From an uncultured Sulfurovum sp. (GTDB lineage: Bacteria > Campylobacterota > Campylobacteria > Campylobacterales > Sulfurovaceae): a stretch of 9,578 nt of DNA. The stretch spans positions 1 through 9,578 of the forward strand of contig CAMZNQ010000097.1 in NCBI GenBank assembly GCA_947313765.1, given 5' to 3'. Shown in pieces: positions 7,492-9,578 of the stretch; position 1 is the stretch's first letter; each line of letters begins with the position of its first letter. A model generated the notes under the pieces. It was not told where the DNA came from and searched no databases. It saw only the letters and a program-made list of their open reading frames with translations. A program made the position numbers and the translations under genes.

Positions 7492-8588
7492 AAATACTCT
7501 ATGTTTTAGACTTTAAACCTTTCTGTGAAGATAAAGATGGACTTACAAAAATATATTATAATCTCATAAAATATATATCAAAAAATAATGATGTTGATCT
7601 GTTGATAGTTTTAGAAGATAAAATAGATAATATAGATAACTTTTATAATGTCAAGAACATATTTTATGAAACTATAAAACTCTCAGAGTTTGAAAAAAAT
7701 ATCAATAGACTCAAGTACGAATATTCTACGACATTATCTAAAAGTAAAGTGAAAATTCTTTATGATAAATACGATATGAAACAATACAATATAATACATA
7801 CAGCGCATTTGTTTTTTTCGAATATTTCATTTTATCATACTAATATAGTTATCGGAGCTACGGATGCATCATCTTTAGCAATGAGTGAAAATACTTTAAG
7901 AGAGAAATTAAGAAAATTTTATTATAAAAAAATAGAGGATATATTGTCAAAAAAAGACTTATGGATACATACTGTTACACAAAGAGATTATGATCGATAT
8001 AAAACTGATAAAAAATTTATTATTACAAATGGAGTAGATAGCGAAAAATACAAATCTTATAATGTAGGTATAATAAAGCAAAGTTTTGTATTTCATGGTA
8101 ACTTAGACTATATAGTAAATAAAGATGCAATATTTTATATGAGTAAAGTTATAAAAGATATTGGCTGTAAATATAAATTATATATCGTAGGTAGAGGAGA
8201 AAGTGAGATTTATGCTTTATTAGATAATGTTGTAGTCGTCGGAGAAGTAGATAATATAGCTAAAGAAATCAGTAAATATGAGTTTTATTTGATATTAATG
8301 ACTACGGGAACAGGTATTAAAAATAAACTACTGGAAGCTATGAGTTGTGAGTGTAATATTGTTGCGAACAACTTGGCAATTAATGGCTTGGAAGATATAG
8401 AATCTTTAAAGTATTCCATAAATCTTATTGATAATGTTGATGAGATCAAAAATATTGTTTTAAATAAAGTAGATAAGAATGCAAGGGATTATATATTAGA
8501 AAATTATGCTTGGGAACGTTTTTCAAATCAATTTATAATCAAATATGAGAAAATTTGCGAATCTAGTTTATCGGCAGGAAAAAAATAA
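7488..8588 (+). CDS. Glycosyltransferase, GT-B fold (GT4-like)
   Basis: A 366-residue GT-B glycosyltransferase of the sub-group whose catalytic segment reads GxGIKNKxLEAM rather than a full EX7E. Visible landmarks are MKILYVLDF at the N-terminus with DGLTKIYYNLI (17-27), GATDASSL at 123-130 (the Asp-Ser-Ser pattern seen before a helical segment in this group), the domain junction TNGVDSEKY at 180-188, the C-domain start VFHGNLDYIVNKDA at 201-214 and GTGIKNKLLEAM at 274-285. The first Glu position is Gly/Thr, which is normal for this sub-group. It should add a sugar to the glycan on the cytoplasmic face. It starts with GTG overlapping the previous stop by 4 bp and ends 3 nt before the next glycosyltransferase. 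No membrane segment or signal peptide is present. Donor and acceptor are unknown. Confidence 0.87.
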   Translation: MKILYVLDFKPFCEDKDGLTKIYYNLIKYISKNNDVDLLIVLEDKIDNIDNFYNVKNIFYETIKLSEFEKNINRLKYEYSTTLSKSKVKILYDKYDMKQYNIIHTAHLFFSNISFYHTNIVIGATDASSLAMSENTLREKLRKFYYKKIEDILSKKDLWIHTVTQRDYDRYKTDKKFIITNGVDSEKYKSYNVGIIKQSFVFHGNLDYIVNKDAIFYMSKVIKDIGCKYKLYIVGRGESEIYALLDNVVVVGEVDNIAKEISKYEFYLILMTTGTGIKNKLLEAMSCECNIVANNLAINGLEDIESLKYSINLIDNVDEIKNIVLNKVDKNARDYILENYAWERFSNQFIIKYEKICESSLSAGKK

Positions 8589-8591
8589 CAA

Positions 8592-9140
8592 ATGAAAAAA
8601 ATAAAATTATGTTATATAAATGTCATGGATAATTACAGTGGTGGTGAAATAGTATTGCAAAGGTTGATTCGAGGGTTAGATAAAAATGTATTTGATATAA
8701 TCGTATATACAAAAAATACAAAATTTGTAGAAACTTTAAACTGTAATGAATGTAAAATAGTGGTATTTAATACACAATATCAAATGAAATTAAAAAGAGG
8801 TTTAAGGGCATTGATACAAGCAATAAAAAATTTTATCGTTTCTGCAAAATATATGTATGAGTTGAAATATACATATAAAGTTGATATTGTTCATTCAAAT
8901 TCATTGACAGCCAATATTTATTTTGCCATTTGGGCAAAAATATTTAACATGAAGTTCATCGCGCATTCTCATGAGATTAGAGAGGGATTAATTTACACTA
9001 TATTACATAGGTATATTGGGTTTTGTTCCTATAAAATTATTACGGTATCAAATACCGTAAGAGACAATTGGATGTCTCATGGTGTCAATAAAGAAAAAAT
9101 TGTAACAGTTTATAATGGATTAGATAGTGATTTTTTCTAA
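8592..9140 (+). CDS. N-terminal domain of a split GT4 glycosyltransferase
   Basis: A 182-residue protein equal to only the N-terminal Rossmann domain of a GT4 enzyme, where the family is usually 350-400 residues. It shows the glycine loop NYSGGE at 14-19, DIVHSNSLTANIY at 98-110, IAHSHEIRE at 123-131, ITVSNTVRDNW at 150-160 and the domain-boundary motif VTVYNGLDSDFF at 171-182, then stops at TAA 9138-9140. The missing C-domain is encoded directly downstream in another frame (see the entry at 9127). The start ATG is 3 nt after the previous gene, with AGGAA at 8576-8580. Compared with the two intact neighbours, about 10-15 residues between NGLD and the first C-domain strand are absent even if the frames are joined, so a small deletion is more likely than one miscounted base. 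It is either a broken gene or half of a two-subunit enzyme. Confidence 0.85.
   Translation: MKKIKLCYINVMDNYSGGEIVLQRLIRGLDKNVFDIIVYTKNTKFVETLNCNECKIVVFNTQYQMKLKRGLRALIQAIKNFIVSAKYMYELKYTYKVDIVHSNSLTANIYFAIWAKIFNMKFIAHSHEIREGLIYTILHRYIGFCSYKIITVSNTVRDNWMSHGVNKEKIVTVYNGLDSDFF
9040..9060 (+). repeat. Perfect inverted repeat (9-bp stem, 3-nt loop) inside the split glycosyltransferase gene
   Basis: TTACGGTAT, loop CAA, ATACCGTAA: nine perfect base pairs within the coding sequence for ITVSNTV. No T-run follows, so it is not an intrinsic terminator. It lies about 80 nt before the stop that splits the glycosyltransferase. It may be chance, an RNA hairpin affecting translation, or a small regulator site. 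Confidence 0.6.
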
Positions 9141-9578
9141 CATATCCTCATTGTCAAAAACAAAAGGTATAGACTTATATATAGAAGCTGTTGAGCAGCT
9201 AGACAATAAACATATAAAATTTGAAGTAGTAGGAAAGGCCTCAAAAGTTGAAAAAGAATTTGAAGCATCTATTAAACAGTATGTTAGAGAAAAGAGACTT
9301 AACAATATAAAGTTTCAAGGTTTTATAAATAATATAAACATATATCTTGATCAGATAGATGTTGTTGTCCTCACATCTATTGTTCCTGATTCTTTGCCCA
9401 CGGTGTTACTTGAAGGATTGGCAAAAGGCAAAGTGTTAATTACTTCAGATGTTGGAGGTGTAAGAGAAATTGTAGATGATAGCTATGGAAATATCATCAT
9501 AACCCCAAATAACGTAGAGGCTTTAGTTGAAGCTATTAAAACTGTTTTGACATATGATGGGCAAAAATTAGAAAAGAT
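9127..9578 (+). CDS. C-terminal domain of the split GT4 glycosyltransferase, runs off window end
   Basis: This frame is open from the codon after TAG 9121-9123 to the window end, and encodes the C-terminal Rossmann domain missing from the preceding gene. It begins IVIFSNISSLSKTKGIDLY, which fits the first strand and the 'S-K-x-K-G-x-D' loop of GT4 C-domains. It continues with KFEVVGKAS and IKFQGFINNI, and has PDSLPTVLLEG (an EX7E-type motif with Asp in the first place) followed by DVGGVREIV. GTG at 9127 could serve as a separate start, with a weak GGA at 9117-9119 before it; it would overlap the upstream stop by 14 bp and allow coupling. If no start works here, this is simply the 3' part of a pseudogene. 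The 3' end lies outside the window. Domain identity is sure; expression is not. Confidence 0.72.
   Translation, partial: MIFSNISSLSKTKGIDLYIEAVEQLDNKHIKFEVVGKASKVEKEFEASIKQYVREKRLNNIKFQGFINNINIYLDQIDVVVLTSIVPDSLPTVLLEGLAKGKVLITSDVGGVREIVDDSYGNIIITPNNVEALVEAIKTVLTYDGQKLEK

Noticed and set aside
8309..8346. Loss of the first Glu of EX7E in the second glycosyltransferase as a sign of inactivation
   Set aside because: GxGIKNKxLEAM is the normal form in a sub-group of GT-B glycosyltransferases, and the rest of the protein is intact.
9040..9060. The hairpin as an intrinsic terminator
   Set aside because: No T-run follows the stem (the next bases are GAGACAATTGG) and it lies within coding sequence.
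9120..9305. A 61-codon open frame on the - strand over the split glycosyltransferase
   Set aside because: The + strand frame here encodes a clear GT4 C-domain; the antisense product is Ser/Phe-rich with no motif, as expected of an opposite-strand shadow.

Overview
The window is an AT-rich (roughly 28-30% GC by eye), gene-dense stretch with every gene on the + strand and almost no intergenic DNA. Neighbours overlap by up to 19 bp or sit 1-11 bp apart, so it reads as the inside of one long operon. The gene content is a surface-polysaccharide (capsule, O-antigen or exopolysaccharide) locus. The low GC, Lys/Asn/Ile-rich proteins and cluster style fit a Campylobacterota-type bacterium (Arcobacter, Sulfurimonas or Sulfurospirillum-like). 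That assignment is inference; no taxonomic marker gene is present.

Left part (1-3641): three overlapping genes that are unusual for such a locus. The first is the 3' part of a gene whose product joins the C-lobe of an aminoglycoside-phosphotransferase-like kinase to a CelD/BioF2-type GNAT acyltransferase. The second is an HPr-kinase-like P-loop protein. The third is a divergent RtcB (RNA 3'-phosphate ligase family) protein that keeps the guanylylated histidine but has lost two usual active-site residues. Their 8 bp and 19 bp overlaps suggest they are co-translated and may work together.

Middle and right (3645-9578): a SAM-dependent methyltransferase, a Wzx-type flippase, a PIG-L/LmbE-type N-deacetylase, two intact GT4-like glycosyltransferases and a third glycosyltransferase that is split. 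Together these could assemble a lipid-linked oligosaccharide, deacetylate and methylate sugars, and flip the product across the inner membrane. No Wzy polymerase, initiating transferase, nucleotide-sugar synthesis gene or export gene is visible, so the locus extends beyond both ends.

The split glycosyltransferase at 8592-9578 breaks exactly at the boundary between its two Rossmann domains: the N-domain ends at a stop at 9138-9140 and the C-domain continues in another frame from about 9124. No tRNA, rRNA, CRISPR, insertion sequence, promoter or terminator was seen, and no gene-free stretch exceeds about 10 bases.
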